64,000 nucleotides of DNA. Origin: Lindgomyces ingoldianus. Its lineage: Eukaryota > Ascomycota > Dothideomycetes > Pleosporales > Lindgomycetaceae. Position numbers and translations under genes: made by a program. The notes beneath the pieces were generated by a model that saw only the letters and a list, made by a program, of their open reading frames with translations, ran no database searches and was not told where the DNA came from. Below are positions 44,237 to 56,453 of the stretch, piece by piece (position 1 is the first letter of the stretch; the number at the start of each line of letters is the position of its first letter). The stretch spans positions 416,305-480,304 of the forward strand of contig NW_022985164.1 in the NCBI RefSeq assembly GCF_010093535.1. The letters run 5' to 3'.

Positions 44237-44699
44237 CTATTATTAGCTAAGACTTATCTTTAAAAGCTGCTGCTATTTAGTAATAACATAGCTGTTTCTT
44301 TTAATATAGGTGCCTTATTGCCTAGTTAGTTTCTTTTAGATAAGCTTAAAAGTACTTTTATACTAGCAGCTACACGTTCTTTAAATTCTTAGCTAGTTTT
44401 TATGTGTTTTTACTAGTAAGCTACTTTTTTTATTTTACTAGAAATTCTTTTTAGTTTTTTTAATTACTAATAATGTGTTTAACTTTATATTCTGCTTCTT
44501 TATCTTTTTATTTTTAAGTAGATAGAGGAATCTCTTTAAGTGCTTTTTTTTAATTTAGATACATAGAACTATAGGTGTATCTTTATATGTAGGGGAAGCT
44601 TAAGCTTGCAGTTGTCTTGTTAGGTCTAGAGGACTTTGTATAGTCTTATTCTTTTTTCTGCTAGCTTTCTAGAAGGTCTAGGTATCTTAAGATTTTTAG

Positions 44700-47600
44700 T
44701 GTTAAGATACATGTAGTCTTTTAGGTAGATTTCTAGTCCTAGTTATTGTAATTTGTTTATATACTTTTCTATAGTTATTCTGCTAGACCTTGCTTTAACA
44801 GCTAACTTTTTATGTATTTAATATAAGTCTATTAGCTAATTTATTAATTTTTATAGGTCTATAGGTTAACTTCTATGCAACATAAAGTATAAGTTATATT
44901 TAAAATTAGCTTTATATAGCGTTTTTTTAGTTGTAGCTAATTTTACGTTGTTAATAGCTAGCTGTGCTATTAGAAGCTATTCTACCTAATTATTTTAAGT
45001 ATAGAAAATGTACTTTTTTAAATATTTTTCTATTTCTGCATTTGCTCTTTTAGTTTGTCTGTCTGTTTATAAGTAGTAGGCTGTTAATAGTTTATGTGTT
45101 ATGCTAAAGTGTTGCATTGCTGCTTTCTAGAAGCTGCTAGTAAATAGCTTGTCTTAATTAAAGATAATAATCTTAGGGCATTTATGTACTAATATTATAT
45201 TTTGTTTTAATTTATAGATAAATTTTTTAGTAGTTATTATTTTTTCTAAGGGCTAGGTGTGTAGATACTTAGTAGTTTTATCTAGGGCTACTATAATTAT
45301 GTTGCACATCTTGTCTGTCCTTAGTTTCTTAGACAGGGGTAATCTTATAATAAAATCTATTGTAATTATTATTTATAGTAGTTTTAGTGCTTTAATTAGT
45401 TAGAAGTATCTATAGGTTTTATGCCTTTATAAGTTATTTTTGTTATAGGTATTGCATTTCTTAAGCACCTCTATGCATAGTTGCTTTACCTTTAGTATTT
45501 GTTGCAGTATAGCAGCCCTTAGTTTCTTCTAAAGGGTGCCTATTCTAAGATGTCTAAACATTAGGGACTTATAATATTCTTAAATTAGGTTCTTTTATCT
45601 TTACTTACTAGCTATAAGCATGTAGAATTCTTTTATAAGTTAGAGTTTATTATAGACTTATTTTTTACTAGTTTTTTTAAAGAGTGTAAATTCCTTAGCT
45701 TCTTTTTTTTTTTTATTAAAGTAGTCTAGTCTTTAGCTAAGGGTGTTAGCCTGTTAATTCTGTGTTCCTAGGACGTGCTTAATAATATAGTTAAACTAAG
45801 TAAGCTCTATTGCTTATTTTATGTGCATAGGTAATAATTTCTTTACTATTAAAAACATAACTAGATTTGCATAGTTAGTTATAATATTAAATAGTTTTAC
45901 TATTTTATGTAACTTTATAGCCTAAGTCTTTATAGTGTTTAATATTGCTTTTAGCTCTTTATTAGGTATACTGTAACCTGCTTTAGGTCCTAAGAACTTA
46001 GCAGAATAGTACGCAACTAGGTGCTATTTTCTATCCTCTTGTTTTTAGTAAAGCGCGGCCCTGCTAGCTCTAAGGGACGCGTCTGTGTAAATCTTTGTGT
46101 CTAGTTATAGGTTGTATATTCTTAGTACTAGTTTGTTTGTTATAGCTTATTTTAATGTTGTAAATGCTTTATTTATTTCTAAAGTCTATATAAACTTTGC
46201 TGTAGCCTATTCTTTAGTTATAGTATTTATTAGTAGTATAGTAATCTTTAAGTAATTCTTAATTATTTATCTTATATAGCCTAATAGTCTTAGAAATCCT
46301 TTTACTTTTTTAACTATTATAAGTTCTAGCTATTTAAGTACTTTTTATATCTTAGCTAAGTTAATCTTTATTTCTTCTTTATTAATTATAAATTCTAAGT
46401 ATTTTATTTCTGCAATGTAGAATTTGCATTTAGAGAGCTGTAAGTAGAGCCTGTACTTTCTAAGTTATTCTAAAACTTTCTATACTTTTTATACATAGTC
46501 TTCTAAAGTGTCTTTTAAATAGATAAGGACATTGTCTAAGTATACTAAAGTAAAGATGTTAAAGTATAGGTTAAGAGCTGTATTAATAATTTACTAGAAT
46601 GTTGCTAGGGCATTTATTAATCTAAACAGCATTACTAGTAGTTTATAAAGTCTTTATAGAGTCCTAAACACTATAAGCTATTTATCTCCCTTTTGTATTC
46701 TTATCTTATTAAATCTGTTCTGTATGTTAAACTTTATAAAGTACTAAGTTCCTTTTAGTTAATTTATAATGTTTTATATAATTAGTAGGGGAAACTAGTT
46801 TTAGATTATGTTATTATTTAGAGTTTTATAGTCCTAGCAGACTTATATCTTTCTTCCTTTTTTTTTTGCAAAGACTACTGCTAAAGCTATAAGGCTGTGG
46901 CTTTCTTAAATGTGGCCTTACACTAACATCCTGTTAACATATTCCTGCAAGGCCTCTTTCTGTGCCTAGGTTAAGGGGCAGAGCTTATGCGTTTTTAAAT
47001 TATAATTTTTTATTAGGTTAATAGTGTAATTCTAAGGCTAATGTAGTAGTAATTCTTCTAAATCTTTTAGTGTCTTAAACATGTCTTTATAATTCTTGTA
47101 TTTAGTTAGAATATAACTTTTATTCTAGGTTTAGATAACACTAATTTATTTTACATTCTTGTCTGCTTTAATTTTTTTATAAGAGACTTTCTCTAGCTTT
47201 TTTTTTATTATTTATATTACCTAGGCTTTTAGCTCTTAGTAAGAGAATTTCTAGAAGTTTCTTTTCTTAGGGTAGTAACTGCTGCCCTATTTTGCTTATT
47301 TGTAGACTAGGCATCTGTTGTTATAGCATGCTAACTATGTTATGTGTGCGTGGTTGTTAAGAGTTTCTATAGTTATAGTTCTCTAATTAATAGCTAGGTT
47401 ATGTGTTTTAAGCTAGTTATAGCCTAAAATTACATTATACTTGCTCTTTAATTTAAGTATGTTTATAGACCTCTAGTTACTTATGTTAGGGGTTTTAAAG
47501 TTTTTTTTATAGGTTTCTAAGTTAATCTATCCTTTGCTATATTTAATTAATAAAGTGTTAGCAAAGGTTACTTTAAATAAGTTTTTTTTTATTTAAAATA

Positions 47601-47900
47601 GTATACTTTATTTATTTATTTAATTCTTATCTATTATAGTAAAAGTGCATCTACTATCTATAAGAGCTAGTCTAGGACGTCCTTTATACATAAAAGTAGT
47701 TGTTAAGCTATATCCTGCCTCTTATTCTACTATAATTACTACTAATATATTATGTTTAACTTCTTTATTAGAAAGGGGATAAAAGTTAATATCTTATAAG
47801 TTATTATTAAATTTATTTTTTTTTTTTTTATAGATTTAGTGTTCTTAGTTGCAGCAGTTAGTTACCTTATATTTATAGTCCTTAACTAAGTAATGTAATG
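44700..47900 (-). pseudogene. decayed pol region: protease, reverse transcriptase, RNase H, integrase
   Basis: Motifs readable through the stops: protease ALIDSRCTF (aspartic D-S-G box with one change) at about 47650-47690; reverse transcriptase VYLDNVLIYLKDTLED (YLDD box) at about 46510-46550; integrase zinc-finger remnant KKCNTYNKNNLYRHK at about 45430-45480 and core start IDFIIRLPLSKKLRTDK at about 45310-45365. The order on the minus strand proves a Ty3/gypsy type. Gag should lie at 48-50 kb but is too eroded to read. Confidence 0.8.
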
Positions 47901-50136
47901 TTAGGTAGTCTTTTTTTTTTACTACTTTTTACTAGAAATAGTAGAACTTATAGTTTTCTTACTTATTACATTTTATCTATAGTTTTTGTTTATAAGGGGG
48001 GGCTGTCTAACAGGTGTAATAATTTATAGTTTTGTAGGCTAAGGCTGTTTTTTACTATAGGCAACTGTTATAGTTCTTCTTCTATATAGGCTACTATTCT
48101 GCTTAATGTTGTTGTCCTAGTGTTTAACATAGTATTGTTGTGTACACTAATACTAGGGGTATAGACAATTGTTAGGTCTATGTAACGTGTTAAGGGGACT
48201 CTTTTAAGTCTACTAAGGGTATTCTTTTGTTTGTACTAACTGTATAAGGTGTTCTTTTTATTAGCACTTGCTTGTGCTGTAAGTGCTGCTTTTGCAGAGG
48301 ACACATTATCTGTAATTTTGTTGTACTGTAAGAGCTTTTCTAGAGATTGCTAAGCTTAGGAGTAGTGTCTTAGGTTTCTTAGGCGCTAGTTATAGTACTT
48401 TAAACTTAGTAGGTTTACCTAGCTATTCTAGCTTTTAATCCCTAATTTTAGTAAAAAACTGCTATTACTTTTTTTTATTTATAATGTTATATTTAACTTT
48501 AGCTATTTTTTATATAATGTTAAATGCTAAGTAGTTGTTGCTAATATTTATTTAGTAAAGTAAGACTATATAATTGCTTAGGTAGTTATGTAGTAACCTG
48601 CACTTCTAGCACTTACATCTCTAAAACTATTAGGAAAGCTCCTTTACTAAAGTACTAGAGGTCTAGTTTTAGAGGGGAAAACATTCTTTTTTTTTTCTAA
48701 ACATTTATAATATATTCTTAAATCTAAGTTTCTTCTCTATATCTTTTAAAAATTATAAGATTTTATAACACTATATTAAAGCTATTAAAATTTTAAATAA
48801 CTACCTTTTAATATAGTTTAGAGCAGTTGTTTAAAGAGTAGTTTTTTTTATATTACTAGTAAAGTCTGTTATCTAGTTTTTTTTATATTTCCTTATCTAT
48901 AAGGCTGTATTTAGCAGTAATAGCTTTTATTATTATAGTAGTATTTTTATTCTCCCTCTTTTAAAAGTTTAGGTAGTTTTAGTAAAAGTGTTTTACTTTT
49001 TTATAGTTTAGGTAGGCCTTATTTTCTAGCTACTTTTATTATTTCTTTATTAAAGGTAGCTTATTATGTTTTAGAACTTAGCTTTTTTTAGAAGGGGGGC
49101 TTTATATGTGCTTTATATAACTAAGGTTTATAGGTTTTTTATTATATTATAAAAGCTTTTTTTTTTTAGAGATAAATTTTAGCTTTTAGAAGGTTTTTTT
49201 TAATTTCTTTTTTTTTTTTATTCTTTATAGCAGTTGTTATAAGTTGTTACTTTCTTAATATAGTCTTTAAGAGTAGTTAGTTAGTTTATGTGTATAAACT
49301 TATCTTTTACTTTGTTATTTAGTCTATTATAAAACATGCAGCATAGGGCTTTTTAGTTATTTTATCTGTAAATAGCTATTTGTTCTCTAAAGTGTGCTGC
49401 ATAGTTTTAGACTAGCCTACTGCTTTGTTTTATGTTATTTAGTCTGTTAGCTGCAATCTTTTTTTTATCTAAGGTTCTGTAGATAGCTGTTAGAGCTAAT
49501 TTAAAGTTTTTAACGCTACTAAATACTTCTTTAGTTTTAGGGTTAAGTAGTGCGCTATTTACTCTAAAGTCTATCTAATTATTAGTGTAGGGTTAGAACT
49601 AGATTGTAGGGGGGCTTTCTAAGTGTAGTCTTATCTAGGAGATTATTTCTGCGTTAGTCTAAAATGCTCTTTTATTATATTACATATAAAGGTAGCATCT
49701 AGTAAAAAAGAGTTAAAGGTCTTTTAATAATTTTTTAAAAAGCTTTAAAAGAGCTAGTTTTAAAGCTTTCTTAGCTGTAACACTTACTTTATTTATTAAA
49801 ATATTTTAAACTTTTACTAGTTCTACTTATAACTTATGTATTTAGCAGGCTTAGGCAGTGTCCTTATAAGAGTTAGTAAGAGGTAGGGGGTTTTATAAAT
49901 TTATGTTTTTTTAGCAGAGGTTAGCTATTTTTTACTTAAGTTTTAATAATTTACTAACCTTGTTACTAATCTGCTAGAGTTTTTTAATGTTATCCTAGAT
50001 TAAGTTAATCTGTTCTGCTAGAACAGCTTTGCTTTAGGTAGGAACTTTTGTAGATTCTAATAGCGCAGCATAGGCTATATTAGAATCTAAGTTGTGTTAT
50101 AAGGTTACTATACTTTTTAAAAAGAGTAGTGTTTAA

Positions 50137-50728
50137 TGTTATAATTTTTACTTTAGAAAGCACTTAGGTCTAGTAATATTCCTAGGTAGAAAGTAGAACA
50201 GAAAGTAGGGGCTAATTTAGTAGGGTGTACAGTCCTACGTACAGGCTATTAGGCTAATAGAGGGAGAAGAGAATAACTAGATTATAGTTTACCCTATATA
50301 CAGCAGTAGAAAGGCTAGGGTTAAACAGTCCTGTTAGACAGGATTAGAAGTATATATAGTGCAGATATATAAATAGTATTACAGCTTTTTAAAAAGCTAA
50401 ATGCTACTTAGTCTATGTAAAGAATAAACTAAACATTAAACACACCTTCTAAAGGTTGTTTAATGTAGGAACTATATACATGTGCAGGGGACACTAAGGT
50501 AAGCTAGATAAGCTTACTAAAGCTTGCTAAGCAGGGCTTGCTAAGCTCTCTTAGACTTATAGAATTTACATCCTGTCCTCCTATTAGACAACGCATTCTT
50601 CCATGATCTCGGGTAGCCGCGCGACTTCCGCGTCCTCTGTTTGGTCTATAAGCGAGTTCCGCTCCAACCGTACCATATTGTGGAGCATCCTGGGTGGAGT
50701 TACGCTGGTCCAACCGTAGACCGTAACA
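50137..50728 (-). repeat. right (5') LTR of the gypsy element
   Basis: 592 bp, same length as the left LTR. Its inner (left) end is heavily C-to-T/G-to-A mutated, while its outer ~150 bp (50570-50728) keep normal GC, mirror-image to the left LTR. Confidence 0.9.
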
Positions 50729-50733
50729 TCTAG

Positions 50734-51850
50734 GCTATATTAGCATAAACTAGCTTAGTATATTTACAAAGTATTCTCTAAAGCTTAAAGTAAAGTTTAA
50801 GTATAAGTATATTTAGTAGATATCTAGCCTATTATAAAGCTTATTTTATTAAAGTTATATGTGTTATTATTCTAGATACTATACTTAGCTTTAATATTCT
50901 TTATAAATTACTTTAAAAACTCTAGCTTCTTTTTAAGATTCTAATTAGTATTATTATTAAAGTATTATAATATTAAGATAGTTTTAGTAGAGTCTTAGCA
51001 AAGTAGCTAGCACGCCTATAAGAGACGTTAAGCTAAAGTTAAAATAATAATCTAAAAAAACTTTTATAATTAGATATTATAAATAACACTTAGCAAATAA
51101 AAGCTTTGTTAAGAATATTAAAGTAATAGAAATAATAAAAATCACAACTTTTTAAAGTGATAAAAGCTAGTGTAATAAAATATAGAAGTGCTTAAAGTTT
51201 AAAAAGTGTTATACTATAAGCAGCTAGCTTAAAGAAAGTTTAATAAACTTATATTAATAGAAATTAAAAAAGATAGAATAGTAGTAAAAATTAAAGTAAG
51301 CCTACATGATAAAATTTGTACCTATATTATGTAAAGTAATACACAAGTCTCTGCTTATTGTAAAGCAGCTAACGCGTACAGAACACGCCCTCTTCTACCC
51401 TCTAATTACGTTAGCTCTAAACAATAACTATTACTCTAAAAAGTGTATTCTAATTGTATTACAGCTACACTTTTAAACCTCACCTATTGTACGTAACAAG
51501 TCATAAAGTTACTACTTTTGTACGGCTCACGTGACTGTGTCGTAGTGAAAAGTTGACTCGTAGTGCGTTCTGTTAGGCACCATGTCTTGTTCTCGGTTAT
51601 GCTATGTGTAACTGAGGAAAAGGAAGTGTAAACTACAGAAGCGTCGTCAATGGCGAAGCTGACTCTTTCGAAAAATTGCCGCAGGATCCGATATTAATGT
51701 CAATTTCAGCGGACGCGGAGAGGCAAAAGCACAAGGAACAGACTGAAATCCGCAACCTAGTCCCTACTGTCTAATTTGAATCCAAATTCTCGCATATCTT
51801 GTAACCTTTTGGTTCAAATTAATCCTTCGGAAGTGCTGAACACTGATTCA
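50734..51850. other. right part of R1, further RIP-like DNA, then return to normal composition
   Basis: R1 similarity fades near 50830. From there to about 51350 the sequence is AT-rich and purine-biased on the plus strand, perhaps an unrecognised dead coding region of another element. Normal composition returns by about 51500. No gene is named here. Confidence 0.45.
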
Positions 51851-52177
51851 TTTGTCCCTGTATCTGTTTCATGATTCTCCTCTTCCGACTCGAGGCGTTG
51901 CGAATCCTCATGGCCCGGAGGCTGCTACGTACGCGTTAGTTACCATCAATCTGGGTATCTGGACATCTATGCTCTCCAGGGCTTACTCTGCAACCTATAC
52001 ACATGTTAAGGACAGATATTCATTTCGGAAGGCGTCTGAAGAGGGACTTAAAAGATCGCAGTGTCCTCCAGAAGGCATCAGTTTCCAACTCTCAGACATT
52101 CCAGTCTACTCGTCCAATATCTCACCCTTAATATCGACATACTTTGCTCTTTGGTCTCGTTAGGACATCTCCCGAAC

Positions 52178-53110
52178 ATGAAGGCTGTAGCACCATGCAT
52201 CATCTTAGCAGTCGCAGCTCTGATGCTCCATCATGGGTTGACGGCACCCGAAGAGCCTGAAGGGCCAGGGCCACTTGTTCCTGAGAACCCTGGTAGTCCT
52301 GGGCCGTCCGGACATGAGGGCCCTGCTCCGGGCCGGGCAGAACAATGCTCCTGCGACTGTAGACGAGCCCTCAAATGGTGAAGAGCTTTATAACAACCTG
52401 CTTGGCGCCATCCCCAGGAACGATCAGGATGCGGTCAAGTCTCCATACACGGACAACTACAAATGAGATACAGACAGAGCTGGACAAAGCGTTGCTTTCC
52501 CACTATCAGACAGCAAGATCAAAGACTTATTTGGAAAGCAGTGCATTGATGTTCGAAAAGAAAAATAGGAGCCAGCAGTCATGGACAAGAAAGACTTAAC
52601 TTCAGATATGATCCGGCGTCACCAGATTCCGATATGTCTGTAGGATCTGGTCACTATCGTTACGACGAGCCAATGTTGGAGAACTACCATGACCTGGACG
52701 GCGGCGTGGTCGGTGTCAACAGTCAAATAAAGCTGGATTCGGACGAGGTAAAGGAAGCCTTCTCAGAAAATGCATTCCAGCTGTGGAAGGAGGACAAAGG
52801 AAATTCTGTCGGAGAACTGAAGCAAGTCGCCATTGCGGACATCGTCAATGAAGAAACTCTAGCAAAAATCAACAACCGATTAAAAGTTATGCAAAAGGGA
52901 GACAAAGAATGGGCCCAGCTCGATCAAGGCACCCAAGAGTTCGACGAAATGATATACAGCGGCAATGCCAAGTGGGCAGCATTTATGCTCACCGATTACC
53001 ACCAGGCCTTTGGAGATTTGAACATCCTGAACATTCAGATTGCAAGAGAGACTATCTTTGACGGCTCTTTTAAGGGATATATGGTGTTCAACATTGGAGC
53101 CAGGAGCTAA
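52178..53110 (+). pseudogene. decayed gene for a secreted protein with Pro/Gly-rich N-terminus
   Basis: The ATG at 52178 opens a signal peptide (MKAVAPCIILAVAALML) followed by a Pro/Gly/Glu-rich stretch. After a frameshift near 52330 the reading continues as ATVDEPSNGEELYNNLLGAI, meets TGA at about 52465 and continues in the same frame as DSKIKDLFGKQCIDVRKEK. A second frameshift in an A-run near 52565 leads into an open frame of ~180 codons containing YHDLDGGVVGVNSQIK and ending in YMVFNIGARS at 53110. Three breaks mean no full protein is made unless the assembly is wrong. No known domain is recognised. Size, signal and repeat-rich setting resemble candidate effectors, but that is only context. 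Confidence 0.55.
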
Positions 53111-53389
53111 GTTCAGAGGGCTCCCCCAGTCCGTGACTCCGGGTACGTAATAAGACCACCAGTGTCCCTAAACGGGCTGGCTGGACGGAGATTAATATTG
53201 CCCCATTTTGGTTCTCTGGAGAGAATTTTGGTGGTAAAGAATTAAATCCGTGACGATGTGGCACAAAGAGTTGGTTTGAGACGTGCCGTGACCCAACTTT
53301 TGCACACGTGAGTTTTTTCATCTCTCTTCTTGGTACTAGTCTTTCGTCCTAAAGAAAATGCAATCCTATACTTAATTCTGCCATCCGAG

Positions 53390-54990
53390 TTATCTCGGCT
53401 CGAGCGGCATTCCACCTGTGATTGTGCCGTCCGTCTTGGGAAAGTCCCCAGAAATATGCCCTTGCAATATTTTCACAACGTCAGGAAAGTCCGACTTCGC
53501 TTTCTCAAATCGAGGTATCGAACTCCCACTAGCTTCCCCCCGAAGCGCTAATTGCGCATTAGCACCTGCTTCTAATAGTATTTGTACCACACCTGTGAAA
53601 CCGTGCGAAGCAGCGAGTGCCAAAGCTTGCGAGCCGCAATAATCGAAGTAGATATCCGCGCCTTTTCCTATACGATAACCTACGGTCTTGACCCATCCTT
53701 TGAGCGCTGCTCCACACAAGGGATGCATTAGCCTGTCTCATTTTCCAGAATTGATAACTGCTCCATGGTCAAGCAACAAGTCCACTAGAGTAGTGTTGCC
53801 TGATCGAGCGGCCTGATAAAGCCGAATTTGACTATAAGACTGTCCGAATATTACGGTAATGGTTCGAGAACATTTCGACGCCAGGATCTTGGCAACATGT
53901 GCTTGTCCCTGATCAAGCGCCTTTTTTTAGCTCGTGCGAAATCCATTCATCGTTCTCGTAAGGGAAATGCTCTAAAGCAATTCTCAAGATGTTTTCGCAA
54001 TCAAGTCGTGTAGCTGTTGTCGTAAGATTGCGCCAGAACTTCAACTCTCGTCTTTCCAGGGCTTGTCTTGAGTCGTGTTGCGCAGATTCCCTTAGTGGAA
54101 TAGGGGTGCGATGCTGCAACAGAAACGATGCAATACCTTCGTGGCCATTTTCGACGGCTAACTTGATAGAACGAGTGAGCCCTGTGCCTAAACTCTCCCA
54201 ATTGTACTCCGGCACCTCCCAGATCATTCGCAGAATATGCACATGGCCGTTTGCTGCTGCTCCTTGCAAGACACATTGCCTGGCACTTTCAATGATGTCA
54301 GGTGCTTCGAGATCGTCTTCCTTTCTCTGCCCCAAAACTCTGTCTAGGATCATCCGCACGATCTCCTGAGCCCCAGTAAGTGCCGCAACTTTTAAGGGCA
54401 CGCCGAAAGCATAGCTTGTCGTTATGCCATTCACACCACTTTCAAGTAGTCGTCTTGCTAATTGAAAACGTTTCGTGGATAGTGCGGCAATGAGCGCGCC
54501 TTCGCGTGTAGTGTCGGCATATTTATCTGAACTCGGTGCGAGATATTCAATAGGATGTCTTAATGGCTCAACCCCTGGATGCTTGCGGCGGAAAGTGTGA
54601 AATCTCCAGGGCTCATTTTCACGGCTCCACCACAGATTGTCAATCTGTACAGTGGGGTTTGTGACAAGGCAGTCGGTTATCTCGCAGAGTGGTAAAGCAT
54701 GCACCGATGCTCTCGCTAGCGCCTCAATGAATTCGAGCCGCAGGCCGGCTTTTTTCTGCCCAAATTCGTCTTCGAGATGGTCCACTGCGCGAGTAATGGC
54801 AAGGCAGAGAGGCCTTTTTGCGGCATCTTTGGCGTTCATTTTGGTCAATATGAGCGTTGTCGTCATCGCTAGATCCATCTTTTGCGGCAACTGAAGCCCG
54901 TCCGGTAGTGAATGTCTGTAGGCGGTATCGAATGTTGGAAGTGCACATATAGCGCGCTTTGCTTCGGTATCAAACAGCTCTTTGCACGAT
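53390..54990 (-). pseudogene. decayed ankyrin-repeat protein
   Basis: From about 54990 to 53913 one minus-strand frame is open and contains ankyrin-like helices: REGALIAALSTKRFQLARRL, PLKVAALTGAQEIVRMIL, VLQGAAANGHVHILRMIW and IKLAVENGHEGIASFLLQ. An extra base in an A-run at about 53927 breaks the frame; the next frame continues LYQAARSGNTTLVDLLLDHG, hits a TGA near 53744 and continues as HPLCGAALKGWVKTV and ALAAASHGFTGVVQILLEAG-like repeats to 53390. No start codon is evident near 54990 (an in-frame stop lies just upstream), so the N-terminal domain is lost or separated by an intron. Two point breaks make it a young pseudogene. Fungal ankyrin proteins of this kind are often in the NACHT/HET defence class, but no such domain is visible. 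Confidence 0.6.
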
Positions 54991-54999
54991 CAGCTTTAC

Positions 55000-55522
55000 C
55001 AAATTTGCAGCTCTCCAAAGGACGTACTGCAGACCAGCCTCAAATTTACAGCCTGGCGAAGACCCACAAGCCAGACAGTCTCCGTTATGGTGGCCTGGAA
55101 GAGCTCTAGTGGAAGGCTTATCAGGCTCATTTTGCTTTCAACTGATAGTTAGACGCGATCTATACGGTAATACGTCTGGTTAGAAGGCGCAATTCCTTAA
55201 TAGCAGATGCCTTGCTGTGCCTTAAACTGCCTCGATGCGCTTTACAATGCCTTGTTAGGCCTTACAGTGCATTGCTGTGCCTTACAGTGCGTTGCTGTGC
55301 GTTACTGTGCCTAGCTACGATTACGCGCAAGAAGACGGCGTCTTCTTTGGATGCAGCCAATCGGAGCGCTCGCATTCTAAGTACACAGGCACTCCAATAA
55401 AAAATAACTATCATAAAAATATAACTCTAAAAAGTTGAGGCTTACCTAATAGAATTAAGGTTAGTTAAAAGTATAACTTTATAACGTATTTTACAAGTAA
55501 GCAGTCTACACAAGCAAACAGT
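55000..55522. other. edge of the gene island
   Basis: No gene seen. Composition turns AT-rich at about 55395. Holds the tandem repeat listed at 55204. Confidence 0.5.
55204..55313. repeat. imperfect short tandem repeat (about 10/20 bp)
   Basis: Built from variants of TTGCTGTGCC, TTACAGTGC and GCCTTGTTAG, repeated about ten times in shifted order. Differences between units are mostly transitions. Non-coding. Confidence 0.6.
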
Positions 55523-55527
55523 CTACT

Positions 55528-55701
55528 TGTGAGAGGTATCGAGCAGGAAGCACGAGGCACAGAGAGAGAATCCAGGATAGGGGGATGTAACGAGAGTAAA
55601 CCTTAGGGTCGGAGACAGAGGTACGGAGGCCGAGGAGCCTATATACCCCGTGCCAAGCCCAGGGTACTCAGGGGTTGGATAGTTGTAACATAACTGTGAC
55701 A
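55528..55701. mobile_element. solo LTR, 174 bp, third family
   Basis: Begins TGTGAGAGGTATCGAGC and ends TAACTGTGACA, flanked by exact CTACT (55523-55527, 55702-55706). A TATATA lies at 55640. GC level is normal, in contrast to its AT-rich flanks, so it is young or below the size that RIP detects. Confidence 0.8.
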
Positions 55702-55706
55702 CTACT

Positions 55707-56453
55707 CTAATAACATTTTTTACTTAAATTACATTTTTCTCTACAAACCTACATTAATTAATTAAATAATAATTTTTTTTTAATTTATAATATTTACTTT
55801 ATAAATAGTAACGTAGTAGATTACTAAGCTAGTTACTTCTTTGTATAACTAACCTATGTTCTAGCAGACTAGATTAATAGCTATTAAATAAAAAGCTAGC
55901 GTATATTATACTTCTATTAGATTTAAAAAACTCTTTTATATTCCTATTACATGTTTAAACATTATACCTAGTCTTTTTATAGCTTTTATAGTGTTATACA
56001 CTTAGGTAAGCTTTTTTTAATCTTTAAAAAGCTTTAGTAGCCTTAGTAGCCTTAGCAGCATTCTATGCTAATCTCTTACTATACTTTATTATTCTACTAT
56101 GTTAAATTAAAAAATTATATAATTTTTACTTAGTGTTGCGTTTGCTAAAAGGTCAACCTTCTAGCTAGCACAGCAGAAGGATATATATAGACAGATAGCT
56201 GTACGCGACACTTAGCTATTATTTTTACTTACTTTTTAAGTTTAGTAATCTAGAAGTTTATAAGTGTATTTTAGTGTAGTGTTAATTTAGCTTTTTTAAT
56301 AAGCTATATACAGCTACTTTAGGTTTCTATAAGTAATAAACTAAAAACAATCTTATATAAGCTTTTATTAAGATATAAATTCAAAAGTATTACTTAAAGT
56401 CTTTAATAATTATAGTGTTTATAGTATAAGAAGTTTTAGTAGAGTGTTGTTAC
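55707..56453. other. AT-rich RIP-like DNA without readable gene
   Basis: Very few C or G outside short AGCT/CTAG-like contexts. No frame longer than chance. Ends at GTTAC, the presumptive target duplication of the second gypsy element. Confidence 0.5.

Larger units (their letters stand above)
43056..50728 (-). mobile_element. full-length Ty3/gypsy LTR retrotransposon, RIP-decayed, minus orientation
   Basis: 7,673 bp between exact TCTAG duplications (43051-43055, 50729-50733). LTRs at 43056-43647 and 50137-50728 are both 592 bp, TGTTA...TAACA. Read on the minus strand, a polypurine tract (AGGAAGAAGGGG, complement of about 43648-43665) adjoins the left LTR, which is therefore the 3' LTR. Domain order on that strand is protease, reverse transcriptase, RNase H region, integrase: the gypsy order. 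Every domain is riddled with stops from C-to-T/G-to-A change, so the copy is dead. It inserted into repeat R1 after R1 had formed, since copy 1 of R1 shows the empty site. Confidence 0.92.

Noticed and set aside
39700..51500. AT-rich block as a centromere
   Set aside because: Possible in principle for fungi, but the block is explained by identifiable nested LTR elements, and its true extent beyond the window is unknown.
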